Shown: positions 34,329-46,999, numbered from the stretch's first letter. The stretch is DNA of 64,000 nt from Aphrocallistes beatrix (GCA_963281255.1 OY725505.1:558001-622000); one strand, 5' to 3'. Notes: generated by a model not told the origin, from the sequence alone. Made by a program: numbers and translations.

Positions 34329-34673
34329 TGTATTAAGCGGTACAACTTCTAGCCTTAGCAATAACAACTAAGACATTGTGTTTGTTAAATATAAAGGGAG
34401 GTGCAAAATAGAAAAATTTAATAAATATCAATTCGGACAAGTGACAGTCACGAATGGCAACTGGGAAATTCTGACAAATGCTTGCACTTCTTTAAAATTC
34501 CCATCAAAACTTTATTATTACCATGGATCCATATATTGACTTGATATATCCCTAGCTAGCTTGATTAACCATTGTTAGTTGATACACTGTAGAATATTTA
34601 TCTAATTAACACATGGGCAGCTGGTTGCTAGCCATTGAATTGTATCACATCGTTGAGCGTTTAACTGTTCAAT

Positions 34674-37600
34674 TTATAATGACGTCACTTCTACCATCTC
34701 CAAAGCTTTATGGAACAATTTTAAGAAATCTGAGTCGCGAAGCTGTGCGAATGAGGTTTGGTAAGTCTCCATATTTAGAGCCATGTCATTTCTCCTAATT
34801 TCCTCAAAGCAAATCTTCAAGTTTTCTAAATCCTTCTCAATGACTTGTGCCTCTAAGCAAAACTTGAAAATATCTGAGTAATCCTCAGTTTTAATTATAT
34901 ATTCATGGTTTAACAGCAATAGCCTCCACCAGTCAATGGTTATTTCATTAATGAGGTCTTGTAAGAATAGCGTCATTTTCTGCTGTATAGTATCTTCAGG
35001 GGTCATGGCATCACTCGCTAGAAATGGGATTCTTTCTGCTATAGGTACAAGGTTGCCTTTAACATATGACAACGCCTGAAAGAATTGATCTCTTTTATAA
35101 TTTTTCCATCCTTTGATATTCAATATAAAACTTATAGGCGTGTTATCTTCTGATAGTCCGCTTGGAAAATTGATTGCTCCTTGTAAACGTTTGACATCAT
35201 TCACTGTTAACCCTTGAACTAGGTCACATAGATCTGTACCGCTCGATTTTGTTTCTTTGAATTTAATCTAATTAAAAGATTGAATATTTAGAGTTGCAGT
35301 TGGCACAACTTGGTTTAAAGTTTATAGATTAAGCTTCCCCAAAATAAATGATAAAACTATTTGTTTGTTTTGTATGAATTGTTAAAGGAATTGACAGATG
35401 CTAGAGAGATTCAATGTTATCAGAGTGTAAGAGTGATGAGCTGTGCATTCAAACAAATTTGAATTCGTAAACAATAGTTTGCAGATAACAGCATAACAAT
35501 GTTCAACCTCTTCAAGCTCTTATCTAAAGGTTTATTCTCTCAAAAATCACATTTTCGTTATGGGCTTTCAAAATGTATGCTTAATTTTTGCACAAGGTAT
35601 TCATGAAATTTGGGGAGTTTTTTTTATGTGACAAACATGTCGATTTCTTTTTTTAGTTAGTACGTATATCTAATGTTATAAATTTTAAATGCCTCACCGC
35701 AATATTATTTTGAGGCTTAAGGTTGTTGGTACTTGTTGAGACAGATGACTCTGGTATTGGTTCAGTTGAATTTTGAATGCTAGGCTCTCCTTGTTCATCT
35801 TTTTTTCGTTTTATATTTCTATCTAAATCATCGTATGTGTTGTTAGCTTTCCTGAAAATATTCCCTAGAAGAATAACATGCATATTTCAGGTAGCATTAT
35901 TACTTTTTTCATAATTATTGTTAAGTATAGACATGGAATTAATTGCTATTGTCGTTGCTGTTTGCAATTTATGAAATTATTCTCGTAATACTCATTCAGG
36001 ACCGCCTTGAAAGAGTTTTCCGTAAAGATTTCCATAAATTGCGAACAGCAATGATCAATCGCAATTATTTCATTTGTGTGCAACGCATCGCATTTACAAA
36101 TTCAGAATAATTAAAATGCTACTCTGACATCATTATTTCACAAAAAGTTACCGTAAACTGGGGTTGCTTTGGCCCTAAGAGGTTACTTTGTCCCACAATT
36201 GCAATTTTAATAAAATATACTCAAACTTAGAAATACTGCGGTTTAAATGCATGTGGCTATATTGCGAGTTTCATTCAACATATTATCAATGTGATTACAT
36301 TTATTCGTAAGTTTGAGTTTATTTAAATTAAAATTGCTATTATGGGACAAAGTCACCTCTTAGGGCCAAAGTCGCCCCAGTTTACGGTAATATTTTTAAG
36401 CCAGTTAGAAACTTCCGCAAAAACCAATCAAACCAAAATGTTTCGGCCGCGCTGCCAAAGTGTGATTGTATGTATAACTTACCTCTTTTGCGACCAGATT
36501 TTGCAGGTGTTTGTGATCCTATTTGCGTTGGTATACCAGTGAGCATATAGTCTTGTTCTGAAACAGACATCGGGGAATCTAGGATAATATTAAATATAAT
36601 TACTCTATTTCTATTTATGCAAATTCTTTCAGTTAGATTTTTCTGAGATGTCATTGAACTTTATCAATCAAAAACGCTTGTTCTTGATTTCACTTTTCAC
36701 ATCGACCTACGATGTTGCAGAGTAAGGAGTCAGTAAAATGATTTTTATATTGAAAACAGCATGAACCTCTCTAACCATACATTTTAAGATGTTGCTGGTT
36801 TGATTTTTCAATTTACTTTGCAGAAAAATAAAGAAATTAGTTCTAACCAGTCAGCTAAACACATGATTTAGCAGGCATAGCATATATCTTCCTAAATACT
36901 ATATGAATTTACTTTATACTTTCTAAACATACTCATTATTAATATCCAGACCACTATTGGCGGGGCTGGAATAGTTCCCATGCATAGAAGTATATATAAT
37001 TTCTTTGGTTAAAAGGTTCTTCTCTTAAAATTTAGCGATATTATAATTTCTACGTCTAAATCCAAAGGTTTACGAGTTATCCCGTGCACGTCCAGGAATG
37101 TTGAAGTGAAAGTGAAATTTAATTGAAAGTAAACTGAAAATGAAAATGAAAGCTGGGTCATTCCTATTTCTACCTTTGACCCCAAGTATTTCCCGGGTTT
37201 TAATACCTTTTCTATATAAAACGTGTAAGACGTCACTCTCACAATAAAAATCATTGTATGACACTATTGTAGGCTGGCATTGTTATTAATTAATACTTGC
37301 AAAGCAATAACTTAGATGATGTCTCAATTATATTGAATTGTATAGAAATTTTTTTAAATGTATAGATTTTCACACCTTTAAACAAAAGTTAACCAATAAT
37401 TTCTCATCTAGAACTGAAAATATAATATTCGAAATCTACACCCCTAAAAATATATGTCAACCATTGGAAGCAAATCTCGATCATCATTTTCAAAATTCGT
37501 TAAATGGTGTTAAAATATGTGTTTACAATATTTATATAAATTTAAAAAAATCCCAAAATAGGCTAGATTGAGTAACTCCAGGCGCCCACAGGGCAGCGCA

Positions 37601-38012
37601 AACAAGCGAAGCGTGCTGTAATATATTATTGCTTTTTATGTTATTTGATTTAAAAATTTGTTTTCCATTTTTTTGCAGAGGTGTGAAAATTTCGCTTAGA
37701 TCTTCGAACTTATTCGTAGATTCATCATTTGACACCTACATGCCAATTTTCTCCACGACTTTCCAATTCTTCAATCAATTCGGATAAACAAACAAACAAA
37801 AAATAATCCAAGCATTTTAATATATAAGATATAGTTACTTATTAGGTGCCCGTAGGGATATGGACACAAAACTTTTCACTCGTCTGCGGAAGAAAAGTTT
37901 TGTGTTATTTTAACTTATGTATACATTGTATTTGAATTAAATGTGTTATAATCTTACTGGATTTCGTATCTGGATGAGTCACAATTGGTATGTCTGTGCT
38001 CTCTGATTCCAT
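34674..38012 (-). CDS. Tandem DED-like protein, subfamily A copy 2 (A2)
   Basis: Minus-strand model: exon c 35267-34674 (acceptor TTAG), exon b 35864-35698 (donor GTGAGG), exon a 36578-36483 (donor GTAAGT) and a phase-compatible first exon 38012-37958 (MESESTDIPIVTHPDTKS). Lengths 55+96+167+594 give 303 residues; starting at the ATG at 36570 gives 282. It is a close paralogue of A1 through exons a and c (GLSEDNTPISFILNIKGW; module 2 ends RRNDMALNM). Exon b is 105 nt shorter: sequence after LKPQNNI, including A1's PKKRR basic cluster and its donor, is deleted. A GTGAGG at the deletion edge restores an in-phase donor. A TA-flanked MITE (36151-36387) lies in the a-b intron and H2 pieces lie in intron 1. 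Whether exon 37958-38012 really joins is inference. Confidence 0.65.
36149..36389. mobile_element. Tc1/mariner-superfamily MITE in A2
   Basis: The element is 36151-36387, with inverted ends CCGTAAACTGGGG and inner GGCCCTAAGAGGT, flanked by TA. The paralogous A1 intron near 5730-5745 shows the unfilled AAGTTAATC site. Confidence 0.85.
37082..37197. mobile_element. Degenerate relative of the 42765-42881 MITE
   Basis: Shares CAGGAATGTTGAA, GTGAAA and TTTGACCCCA blocks in order with 42765-42881. The ends (TTATCCCG, CCCGGGTTTTAA) are worn. Confidence 0.5.
37338..37830. mobile_element. Two H2 pieces
   Basis: 37338-37618 is the H2 3' end in plus orientation (TAGATTGAGTAACTCCAGGCG, then AGCGCAAACAAGCGAAGCG). 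37640-37830 is a 5' end in minus orientation, ending GCATTTTAATATATAAGA. They lie between A2 exon a and its presumed exon 1. Confidence 0.6.
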
Positions 38013-38392
38013 TGGCTCTACTATGAAGATATCTAAAAATGTTTGTTTTTATAATTGTACGAACCAATGTCTTTATATAGGTCCTAAATGAACTGCCATA
38101 AGAAACCTGATTTGCACTGTAAACTACTCCAATCGCATTGCCAGTTTAGAGTCTACTGCTGAATAAGATTTGTATTTGCACAAATTGGACATCAAATGCG
38201 CGTGGATTATATCTAGTGACTTCATTGAGTTGTCTTATCATGCAGAAATTGTCTTGGTGTGCGGAAATTTGAAATATTTTTACAAAAAAAGTCTGGAAAC
38301 TACCGCACCGTGGTGGACAGTAATTTGCTAAATAATAATATACTAAAATTAAATATTTGATTTTTAGCTTCTTTATTATTTAACAACAAGCG

Positions 38393-39345
38393 GCTTCGCT
38401 TGCTTGCGGATACTATGTGTCCGCAGAGTCGCCCTATGCGCGCCTGGAATTACTCAATCTACCCTATTTTGTGAAATTGTTCAATTTATACAGGGTGGCT
38501 TGTAAGTTCTGTATAAATATTGTGAGCATAAGTTAACAAATACAGGGTGTAACAAAAGTGTTGTCACCTTTCATCTTCACAAATTTAAATTTGATAATGG
38601 GAAAGGAAAAGTGCAGTTCGCAAATGGTGTGATGTGTCATAAATATAGTAATACGTGATAGCTAACGTTAAGAGTTTTGTATTTGATTACTATTGGTTCG
38701 ATATCAATCAAGCAAATGATGAATAATATAGGGTGACAACACTTCTGTTACGCCATGTAATTTCTCATATGAATACAAAAATATAATATCCAAGCTCTAA
38801 ACCCTTTGTCAACCGTTGGAAGCTAGTCTCTAGCCTTTTTTTGTAATTTGTTTACTTTATGTATCTATTGTAAATAAAAGTAAACAAATAAATAATCATA
38901 ATGATCTGAAAATATGATATTCGAAATCTGCACCCCTGAAAACCCCATGTCAACCGTTGGAAGCTAGTCTCTGGCATAATTTTCAAAATTCGTCAAATCG
39001 TGTGAAAATATGTACATATATAAAGGTGTGAAAATATACAAATAACCTTTTTTACTGCCATACACTATAATATATAATTGAGACATTTATATAAGTGGTT
39101 GCTTTGAAGTATTAATAACAATGACAGCATACAATAGTGTCGTATAATGATTTCTATTGTGAGAGAGAAGCCGTACATCGTATTGTATAGAAAAGGTGTG
39201 AAAATTTCGATTTTCGAACTTAATCCTAGATTCATCATTTGACACCTACATGCCAATTTCGTATCTCTCGACTTGCCAATTCTTCAATCAATTCGGACAA
39301 ATAAACAAACAAACAAAAAATCCTAGCATTTTTATATATAAGATG
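38393..39345 (-). mobile_element. Near-complete H2 element with nested mariner-like MITE
   Basis: The left end is a 3' hairpin region (GGCTTCGCTTGCTTGCGGA, GGCGCC-type stems); the right end is GCATTTTTATATATAAGA. Internal CAACCGTTGGAAGCTAGTCT blocks occur twice. The MITE at 38543-38757 interrupts it. Confidence 0.65.
38541..38759. mobile_element. Tc1/mariner-like MITE
   Basis: The element is 38543-38757. Inverted ends CAGGGTGTAACAAAAGTGTT and AACACTTCTGTTACGCCATG continue through GTCACC. TA is at both borders. Confidence 0.75.
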
Positions 39346-39359
39346 TAACAAGGGAATAT

Positions 39360-40850
39360 AGTATCTCTAAAGTAACTACTTTCTAAAATACTATTAGGTG
39401 GTAGTATGGGTAACTCTCTACGCCCATATGTCCTCTCACAAGCATTGAAGACAAACAGCGCGGAAAGTCTAAGAACAGATCTAACGCATATTTGCCTACA
39501 GAACCTGAATAAGCAAAGGACAACGGCATTCGTAACCATGACAACACAACTTCCGGGGAACGCCCAGAGCAAGGCAATGGATTTCCGACAGAGAGGAAGT
39601 AACAGAGGAAACTGGCAAAACTTTCCTGTTCAATTGAAGGAGAGAGAGTGATTGACGGATCACGGGATAGCTACAGACTTGGATCATCAAGACTTCGATA
39701 AGATCGCAGTGATCAGGAAAGACTTCTGAAACGGAAAAGAAAGAACGAGAAGTCATCAGCGTTATGTATAGGGAGGAACCAACGAAGAACCAAAGGATCA
39801 ATACTCTGGATTACTCAACGAGATTAGTATCATCAGTAACTCACTCCCCAATGCAAGCACACCATTGATTCCATAGGAACTGAATATGGCCATACTCTCA
39901 GACCACGTCTGGAAGCTTAAATGAATAGTATGCAGAAGAGAGTGAGATATCCAGTGCCGTCGGAAGCTCCTCAAAAGTGGGTGGCCATGCCCGCCCTGCC
40001 TACTCATTAACCTCCCCCAGCCGCACCTCTGCATACCTACTAGCCATCCCAGGTCTAGCCGCTAGCTTCCCCAGGCCTACTAACTAACCTCCCAGCCCTA
40101 CCCATCAGATGCTTCGTCAAAAGTGGGGTGACCATGGTCGCTCCACCGCCCCATGTCTGACCGCTTTGGAGATATCAATGGGTTTATCTAGAATTAAAGG
40201 AGGTTTATTTTGTAATTCCTGGGATGGTGGCAACCCAACACCAAATCGAATCACACAGCTAGCACCCCGGATCCTCAGATGATACCAGACTGGTACCTAT
40301 AATTGCCAGCCGTGCAGCTAGGTCAGAGGTGGGCAACCTGAGGCCCGCGAGACTAAATTTGATGGCCCGTGACTCTTTTCAAACACTCTATTATGGGCCC
40401 GCCTAATTTGTTGTGAAAATGATGCTGAATATCAATATATTTCCTATAATAATTATATAATGATTCAATTTATTTTACTTAGTTATTTTTGCTTTTAAAT
40501 ATAATTTTAGTTGTAACATTGCTTCCATATACTTGTAGGTTTCTAATGTCAGTTCTTGCTACGGCCATGGTGATGTGACCGTAACACGAACTGACAGATT
40601 TAGGGTCCGCGAGACTCCTCGCGGACCCGAATTGTGGCCCACTTAAGGATTAAGGTTGCCCGCCACTGACCTAGATGAACCCTGGAGATACTGCACCACG
40701 AGCTGGCATGGAGACGCGAACAATTAAAGGCAATCGCAAGAGAAGAAAATGAAAAAAGCAGAATAAGAGAACATATGTTTTACAATCGTAAATCTCACTC
40801 ACGCTCGACTAGACAGTGACTGGGTGATGATCAGGCGTGAAGTTCACAGG
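39360..40850 (+). mobile_element. Ty3/gypsy-type remnant 2 (internally deleted)
   Basis: Has the leader with a primer-site-like TGGTAGTATGGG, a gag start (MDFRQRGSNRGNWQ at about 39577) and then, after a large internal deletion, an integrase C-terminal region (CAACGAGATTAG...AACTCACTCCCCAATGC). Its 3' part is interrupted by a hAT MITE at 40324-40673. Confidence 0.65.
40316..40681. mobile_element. hAT-type MITE inside retrotransposon remnant 2
   Basis: The element is about 40324-40673, ends CAGAGGTGGGCAACC and GGTTGCCCGCCACTG. Flanks AGCTAGGT and ACCTAGAT are imperfect 8-mers. The related remnants at 41835 and 56097 read straight through as GCACCTAGATAAACC, the empty site. Confidence 0.75.
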
Positions 40851-40999
40851 ACGAACTCTTACCGTTGCTCTCATACCCAGTAGTGGGTATTACCGCTATT
40901 CCGGTTCTAATCGGACCGCTTTTATAAGTGCCCCCAGGTTGGTCCGATTAAACCAGACCACTTTTGAAACCGTGACGCCTGCGCTGTCACAATGCTATT

Positions 41000-42505
41000 C
41001 GTCTAAAATGGCCACCAATCCTGATCCTAGCTCTCCCTCAATCCAGAATATCTCTCCTGCACAGTGTAGAATATCTCTGTATTAAGTAACATTACTTTAA
41101 ATAGTATTATTAGGTGGTAACATGGGTAACTGTCTACGCCATATGTCATCCTCACAAGCATAGAAGTCTGCGCAGAAAGTCTAAAGACTGATCTAACGCC
41201 TATTTACCTACAAAACTTGTACACATCCTTGACACCAAACTTCCGAAAGACGTCCAGAGCAAGGCAATGCATCTCCGACAGAGATCAAGAGCAGCAGAGG
41301 AAACGGGCAGAACTTTCCTGTTCAAGGAGAGAGAGTGTTAACGAATCGCGGAATAGCTACGCACTTAATCGAGACTTCGATAAGATCTCGGTGATCAGGA
41401 CAGCAAAGACTTGAAGGGAAGGAAAGAACGAGAAGTCCTCAGCATTGAGTTTAGAGAAAAACAACGGAGAACCAAGGGATCAATGCTTACGGATTCGGAA
41501 CCTTCCCAAAATTCATTGTCCAGTATTACTCAACGAGATTAGCTTCATCAGTAACTCACTCCCCAATACAAGCACAACATTGATTCTGCAGGAACTAACT
41601 TACGGCCGTACTCTCAGACCACGTCTGGAAGTACAAATGGATAGTATGTTGATAACAGAAGAGAGTGAGATATCCATGGGTTTATCTGGGATTTCCAGTT
41701 TTTTGAAGGTGATACAAGATATATGGCACCCCAACAGGGGTTTATCTTGTGTGGCAACCCAACACCAAAATCGAATCACACCAGCAAACCCCTCAGACGA
41801 TACCAAACTAGCACCTATAATTCCCGGCCAAGCACCTAGATAAACCTCTGGAGATACTGCACCACTAGGTGTTCAGAGAATTGGCTTAGCACACGGAGAC
41901 ACGAATAGTTGGAAGAAATCGCCGGAGAAAATGAAAAGAGCAGAATTGGAGCAAAAAGTTTTAAATCTCACTCACGCTCGACTAGACAGGTGACTGGGTG
42001 ATGATCAGCGTGAAGTTCACAGGACGAACTCAATCTGCACTTCGAGGCTTTCAAAGTAATTCAAAGAAAAGAGTCAAACGTCAAAGTTGGTTTGTCCAGA
42101 GTCCGGGACGGGAAATGCGTGCATCTAGATAGGTGCAGGCCTTGGTGAATCAGAGAGATAAGCCTTCTCTACCGCGAGACCGCCGATGACGAAATGGAGA
42201 TGACCCCAGAAACAAGTTGGAGTGAAAAGTCTGTCAGTCCAGTGCTATCAGACCCGAATATGAGCCATTTGGACACTGAATCACGAGCAAAAGATTCAGG
42301 AACGATCGCATAACAGTAGGAGAGGACTGGTATGGCTACCCAGATTCAGACTAGTCAATGATCCATTTTCATTTGTGGGAGATGGTGTCATGAAAATCTC
42401 CAAACATAGCGTTAGTATTACCCACAATCTGCTTATCTAGGGATTTATATGCTGTAATAAGAATGTTTGTTTATTCTAAACATTTAGTTTATATTTTGTA
42501 ATTAC
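41000..42505 (+). mobile_element. Ty3/gypsy-type remnant 3 (internally deleted)
   Basis: Has the leader with TGGTAACATGGG (41112), gag fragments, then a jump to an integrase C-terminal piece (near 41500) and a 3' end with a purine-rich tract (GTGGGAGATGG, 42376) just before the presumed LTR start. An H1 element begins at 42505. Confidence 0.65.
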
Positions 42506-43153
42506 AAGTGCGCTTCGCTTGCTTGTGCTGCGGGGCTGGCGGACACTTTGTGTCCACTGGAGGCGCCCTTTGGGCGCCTAGCCTCGCATTGATTAATTAG
42601 AAAGTGGATGACATCTCTAAATACGCCTGTCTTATGTTACATATAATCAATTTAATTCGAATTATCTCAAATTTTGTCAATTTTTAAATTTTAGATGCGT
42701 AATGATAACGCGTTATAATTATTATTTGAGGAGAGTTGAATCATATGTGAGATATATTAATTAACCCTACTTTGCCGAGGAATGTTGAATTGAAATTGAA
42801 AGTTAATTCATTTTCAATTGAAATTGAAAATGAAAGTGGGGTCATTTCTATTTATACCTTTGACCCCACGTCAAATTAGGGTTAAAATACACATTCTATT
42901 AACATTTCAACCTTCTACCACCTAAAATTACTGAATTATAGTCAAAAACTGAAATTTCTAATTATAAAAAGTGACAATGAAATCATAATTCCATGATGAG
43001 TCGACATTTTCTTCTGATCTCAGAACTTAGTGGAGCCATAGCCAAAAGACTCCCATATGCCAAAAATAAACTTTCTGTGCCTTGGAGTTTCTTCAATAAA
43101 TTCGTTGCAGACTCTACACACACAAACACTAATTGAGTTTTAATAGAAAGGAT
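42505..43153 (-). mobile_element. H1 element
   Basis: The 3' hairpins are on the left (CTGGCGGACACTTTGTGTCC; GGCGCCCTTTGGGCGCC) and the 5' end ATTGAGTTTTAATAG on the right. It contains a nested TTAA-flanked MITE. The pentanucleotide satellite starts immediately beyond its 5' end. Confidence 0.7.
42761..42885. mobile_element. piggyBac-like MITE
   Basis: The element is 42765-42881, beginning CCCTA and ending TTAGGG, flanked by TTAA on both sides. The H1 copy at about 26430-26445 shows the single TTAA of the empty site. Confidence 0.75.
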
Positions 43154-44320
43154 GATAATTATAATGATATGATATGATATGATATGATATGATGTGATAT
43201 GACATGATATGACATGATATGATGTGATGTGATATGATGTGATTTGATATGATATGATATGATGTGATATGATGTGATATGATGTGATATGACATGATAT
43301 GACATGACATGATATGATGTGATATGATATGATATGATATGATATGATGTGATATGACATGATATGATGTGATATGACATGATATGATGTGATATGACAT
43401 GATATGATGTGATATGACATGATATGATGTGATATGATATGATGTGATATGATATGACATGATATGATGTGATATGATATGATATTATATTATATGATAT
43501 GATGTGATATGATATTATATTATATGATGTGATATGACATGATGTGATATGATGTGATTTGATATGATATGATGTGATATGATATGATATGATATGATGT
43601 GATATGACATGATATGACATGATATGATGTGATGTGATATGATGTGATTTGATATGATATGATATGATGTGATATGATGTGATATGACATGATATGACAT
43701 GACATGATATGATGTGATATGATATGATATGATATGATATGATGTGATATGACATGATATGATGTGATATGACATGATATGATGTGATATGACATGATAT
43801 GATGTGATATGACATGATATGATGTGATATGATATGATGTGATATGATATGACATGATATGATGTGATATGATATTATATTATATTATATGATATGATGT
43901 GATATGATATTATATTATATGATGTGATATGACATGATGTGATATGATGTGATTTGATATGATATGATATGATGTGATATGATATGATATGATATGATGT
44001 GATATGACATGATATGATGTGATATGACATGATATGATGTGATATGATATGATGTGATATGATATGACATGATATGATATGATGTGATATGACATGATAT
44101 GATGTGATATGATGTGATTTGATATGATATTATATTATATGACATGATATGACATGATATGATGTGATATGATATGATATGATATGATGTGATATGACAT
44201 GATATGATGTGATTTGATGTGATATGATATTATATGACATGATATGACATGATATGATGTGATATGATATTATATTATATGATGTGATATGATAAATTAT
44301 AATGATATGATGTGATATGA
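43151..44320. repeat. Pentanucleotide satellite (ATATG)n with variants
   Basis: More than 230 units of five bases with GATAT, GATGT, GACAT, GATTT and TATTA variants. The order of variants repeats at a distance of about 400 bp (for example GATGTGATGTG at 43221 and 43626). All minus-strand ORFs here (SYHI-type repeats) are artefacts. Confidence 0.9.
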
Positions 44321-44604
44321 TCACGTAAATGTACTCAAAGTAAATGTGCATGTTTTAGTTTATGCATATGGTTATTGTAGTATGTGTATACTCGTATATC
44401 CATTCTTGTTAATGTTCAATGTTTTTCAGGCGATAGCAATTCGAAAGAGAAGATTGTTTAAGATATTTTAAAGCTAGAAATACATTTCATTTTATGTAAT
44501 CAGTATTCTATTCAACAGAACCAGCAAAATTATAGAATGGCGCGCAGTATTTCTGAGAATTTTAGATTGTTGTCAGTCCTAGGAAGTTGGCATTTGCTTA
44601 TCAG

Positions 44605-44965
44605 CAGGGCTGGGGTTGGTTAACCGATATTCGGGGTCGGTTATTTTAGTTTCGTCTAGGGCGGTTAACCAGTTAACCGATGTCAATATTAATTAGTATA
44701 AATATGGATTTGTCGGCTAATATTTAACCTGATATTGAAAAATATACAATCTTCAGTGGTCTCGAAATATACTATTTGGTTAGAAAAATTGTAATAATAT
44801 TGTAATATCAAAATTTTAGAAGTAATATTCATGAATCTTCATCGAAAAACAATGAAATTAGTCTAAATATTTAGAAAATAAAGCAATTCGGTTAACCGAT
44901 CCAAGATTTTCTTAACCGTTAACCGTGATTGATGGCGGTTAACCGGTTAACCGAATCCAGCCTTG
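44605..44965. mobile_element. hAT-type MITE
   Basis: Ends CAGGGCTGGGGTTGGTTAACC and, inverted, GGTTAACCGAATCCAGCCTTG. Flanks CTTATCAG and GCTTATGT share six bases when offset by one. The repeated GGTTAACCGGTTAACC gives internal palindromes. Confidence 0.7.
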
Positions 44966-45386
44966 GCTTATGTTTGCTTGATAAGCTGGATATTGAGTGG
45001 TGTACCTAGGGGGTGAAGGCTGCCCGTGCACTCCTTCCGAACTACTACTTTCAAAAACTGATTATCTCAATACCCTAAGTTTCAATTCCAAAGATATTCC
45101 ACGTCCATCTATGGACAGGACGTAGCACGCTTGCTAAAGTTTTCCAAAGCTTTGTGTATAAGACATACTGAACTAAAAAACTAGTCTGGTTGCTATGTCT
45201 ACATATGATGAATTCCTCCTTTCCAACCCAAAAAGATTATATATTGGGATTCCTTTGCAATAATTTTAACAAAAAAATTATAAAATGCATTCAAAATAGC
45301 AGTTAAGAATGAAAAGCATCCTTTACATGCTTTACAGCACATAACTTAATATTTAGAAGTGTACATACATAAATCCATATATAATA

Positions 45387-46887
45387 TCACGCAGTTTCAT
45401 TATTCGATTCTTCTATGAAAATATCTTTCAATTCAGAATTGGTCAGTGAGGGAAATTTAAGAGCAGAAATAGTTTGGACCAAATCCTGTCTTTTAACATT
45501 GTTAAGATTACGCTTTAAGAATTCGAAATCTGTCGAGATGATGTCTTTTCGGAGACAGAATTCTGAGATTTTCTGGCAATCAAAATCATCTCCGAATTCA
45601 GATCCATTAACTTTGAATATTATCCTCCATTCTGTGTTGGTAATGTCTTCTCTCAAAATTCGTACGAGTCTATACATTTCGCTGCTAACTTCATCCTCTG
45701 CTTCATCTGGAAGAGGAGGAGTCGTTAAGAAAGAAATATTTTCAGCTTTTGGAACAAGTGTTAGATTAATAAGTTTTAGTGCTTCAAAAAATAATTCTGG
45801 ATTGTATCCTTTCCACTTGTTCACGTTCAGAATGAATAGATCGGGAATGTTGTACTTCTCTGATAATCTCCCTGGATATCCTATTTTTCGAGTTATTCGA
45901 GTTTAATATGGGATGGTGATTTTACCATCGTGAAAATCCTTGGTCAAACAGCAAAAATTCAAAAAATTTGTGACGTCATAAGTCAAAAACCACATGACCG
46001 ATTGATCTGAAATTTTCACAAAAGTAAAGACATCAGTGGCTTGGCGCACAGCAAATTTCAGACAAATCGGTTGATGGTGGTGAAATGGTTGGTTGATTTG
46101 ACATGGAATTCCCCATATATATATAGAACTTAATCGTAGTCATATCATTTGACACCTCCATGCCAATTTTCATATTCCTACGACTTGCCAATTCTTCAAT
46201 CAATTCGGACAAAAAACAACTAGCGTTTTAATATATAAGAAATAGATTCGAAACGTACACCCCTAAAACATCAACCGTTGGGAGCTAGTCTCTTGATTAT
46301 CTCAAATATAATACAACTCCACTCTGTTATGATGATAAGTTCATAAAGTAAGCAAATCAGAAATGGATTAGTGAAAGTAATCAATATTTGTCACCCGTAG
46401 AGACTTCTGAATTTGTTTTTATTCACAGGCGCCCAAAGGGCGACTGTACGAATACAAAGTGTTCGCTAGCCTTGTTAAACAAGTGGCGTATCATGCTTGT
46501 AAGCTATAAAATTCAAAACTTTGAACGAATAAGACAGATTCATTGTATAGTACATACTCGTACATGTATTATGCAAAGAACTCACTTCCTTGGGCGATGA
46601 TTTCAGATTGTATTTTCCTAAAAAATGAGATTTGTAATAATCTTAAAATGATGAAATGTATACATACATATGCTTCCAATCAATTAAACATTTAAAATGA
46701 AATAATATATTACATAGCTATTTATTAGGCGCCCGTAGGGATGTGGACACGAAATTTTTCATCCGCCTGCGGAAGAAAGTTTGCTTTAATTTACTTATAT
46801 ATTGTATTTGAATTGAATTGTTATAATCTTACTGGACTTCGTATCTGGGCAAGTCACACTTGACATGTACGTGATCTCTGATTCCAT
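45387..46887 (-). pseudogene. Tandem DED-like gene, subfamily B copy 3 (B3), truncated
   Basis: The last exon is open from about 45885 to 45387 and very close to B2 (FILNVNKWKGYN; KRQDLVQTI; ends ESNNETA). The beginning of the exon, before GYPGRLSEK, is missing: at 45885 it runs into unrelated sequence followed by an H2 end (46100-46222). Upstream remain a 32-nt C-type mini-exon (46617-46586, KYNLKSSPKE) and an exon 1 (46887-46833, MESEITYMSSVTCPDTKS) with a TATA box near 46950. The acceptor of the last exon is lost, so a full protein cannot be made as drawn. Confidence 0.7.
46100..46222 (-). mobile_element. H2 5'-end fragment
   Basis: Contains GACACCTCCATGCCAATTTT, CAATTCGGACAA and GCGTTTTAATATATAAGA, in the same order as the ends at 53508 and 62550. 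Confidence 0.6.
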
Positions 46888-46999
46888 TGGCTCTGCTGTG
46901 ATAATATCTAAAAATGTTTATGTTAGTAATTGAATGGACCAATGCTTTTATATAAAACATCTCTCTCTCGGTCTGTAAAGGTCAGTAAAAGCTTTTTTC

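Noticed and set aside
41445..41843. 132-codon ORF as an independent gene
   Set aside because: It is a join of retrotransposon gag and integrase fragments in remnant 3.
42983..44351. Several minus-strand ORFs of repeated SYHI/HHI
   Set aside because: They are translations of the pentanucleotide satellite.
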